From Candidatus Omnitrophota bacterium (lineage in GTDB: Bacteria; Omnitrophota; Gorgyraeia; 2-01-FULL-45-10), in contig JAUYDB010000264.1 in the NCBI GenBank assembly GCA_030691985.1, positions 1 through 13,526 of the forward strand: 13,526 nucleotides of DNA. Reading direction: 5' to 3'. The translations under genes were made by a program, and so were the position numbers. The notes under the pieces are model-generated. The model had not been told where the DNA came from and did not search any database. It was given only the letters and a program-made list of their open reading frames with translations. Position 1 is the first letter of the stretch. The number at the start of each line of letters is the position of its first letter. Shown piece after piece: positions 13,125-13,526 of this stretch.

Positions 13125-13184
13125 AAAAATGGGGACTGTCCCAAAAGCGTCTATTTCTTGTTAATTGGGACTGTCCCCATTTTT
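13125..13184. terminator. REP-like inverted repeat, possible bidirectional terminator
   Basis: AAAAATGGGGACTGTCCC (13125-13142) and GGGACTGTCCCCATTTTT (13167-13184) are 18-base arms with one mismatch and a 24-base loop; each arm also contains the short palindrome GGGACTGTCCC. On either strand the stem ends in a run of five or more T, so it could terminate transcription of the gene ending at 13224 and anything coming the other way. The GGGGACTGTCCCC motif is also a common dispersed REP-like repeat. Confidence 0.6.
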
Positions 13185-13223
13185 TACGCTAAGCGGGGCT
13201 GGCCGTCACCGGACCACACAAGG

Positions 13224-13526
13224 CTACCAGCTCTTCTCTTCGAACATGAACTCCGGATCCGTCAATATGGGCCTAAAATATTTCGGGACCGGAAAAGGAA
13301 AGGTTACGACTTCATATGCGCCGACGTAGGCCCTCACAATGGTCATTCCAACGCCCTTCAACATCCCATATGTCACAGCGGCCATCGGGCCATCCGAGTT
13401 GTTAACCCTTGATATCTGCAGCGGAATCTCAAAAGGGAACGTAACCAGATTGCATATACCGCGGCCGAGTTTCTTCAGATAATCATCTCCATGCGCGGCG
13501 CCCGGCATGTTTACGATAAATAATAA
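13224..13526 (-). CDS. TIGR04073-like exosortase-associated small secreted protein (5' end outside window)
   Basis: The frame stays open to the right edge: six codons (LLFIVN) precede the first in-window methionine, and LLFIVNMPGAAHG followed by DDYLKKLGRG looks like the end of a signal peptide with cleavage after AHG. The true start is therefore outside and the ATG at 13508 is internal. The mature part has the double motif NLVTFPFEIP and EVVTFPFPVP, a glycine-rich middle (YGMLKGVGMTIVRAYVGAYE) and a C-terminus naming the mature boundary (TDPEFMFEEKSW). This fits the TIGR04073 family, small proteins found in genomes with exosortase systems. Its molecular role is unknown. No exosortase or PEP-CTERM protein is in the window. 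Confidence 0.75.
   Translation of the reverse strand, partial: LLFIVNMPGAAHGDDYLKKLGRGICNLVTFPFEIPLQISRVNNSDGPMAAVTYGMLKGVGMTIVRAYVGAYEVVTFPFPVPKYFRPILTDPEFMFEEKSW

Overview
The window is a stretch of bacterial chromosome in which every credible gene lies on the minus strand, so transcription runs from high to low coordinates. Gene content is mostly housekeeping: NAD-dependent DNA ligase, RbfA, TruB, RibF, NrnA, a Xer recombinase and a tRNA nucleotidyltransferase. Three features point away from the well-studied phyla: a TIGR04073-type (exosortase-associated) small protein, a large membrane glycosyltransferase-like protein with C-terminal TPRs, and a high density of short palindromic repeats. 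Together with moderate GC and the DHH-CBS-nucleotidyltransferase fusion, these suggest an uncultured PVC-related or deep-branching lineage such as Omnitrophota. That placement is an inference; no marker here proves it.

Layout in transcription order. (1) 13526-13224: 3' part of a TIGR04073-like secreted protein, followed by a terminator-like inverted repeat. (2) 12914-12838: tRNA-Pro(CGG) with encoded CCA, embedded in a decayed tandem duplication that leaves a 5' tRNA fragment upstream and a 3' tRNA fragment downstream. (3) 12671-10731: TPR membrane protein and acylphosphatase. (4) 10535-8005: ligA from its own likely promoter, then an overlapping lipoprotein gene. (5) 7726-6219: metallo-beta-lactamase-fold hydrolase overlapping a xerD-like recombinase. 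(6) 6102-232: RNA-maturation cluster of DHH-CBS-tRNA nucleotidyltransferase fusion, rbfA, nrnA, truB, ribF. (7) 98-1: start of a small gene, possibly DUF6788, behind a strong sigma70-type promoter with a palindromic operator-like site.

The RNA cluster resembles the common nusA-infB-rbfA-nrnA-truB-ribF order, but the position upstream of rbfA is held by the fusion enzyme, not infB. The genes join ribosome maturation (RbfA), tRNA modification (TruB), tRNA 3'-end synthesis or repair (fusion), nanoRNA/pAp turnover (NrnA) and flavin cofactor synthesis (RibF).

The most unusual theme is repeats at gene ends. Five different repeat elements sit exactly at 3' ends and supply the stop codon or last residues of ribF, truB, rbfA, the fusion gene and xerD. 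Three of the window's elements share one architecture (degenerate 7-bp tandem units arranged as an inverted repeat) while using different heptamers. I see no CRISPR array, complete transposon, prophage or obvious new defence system.
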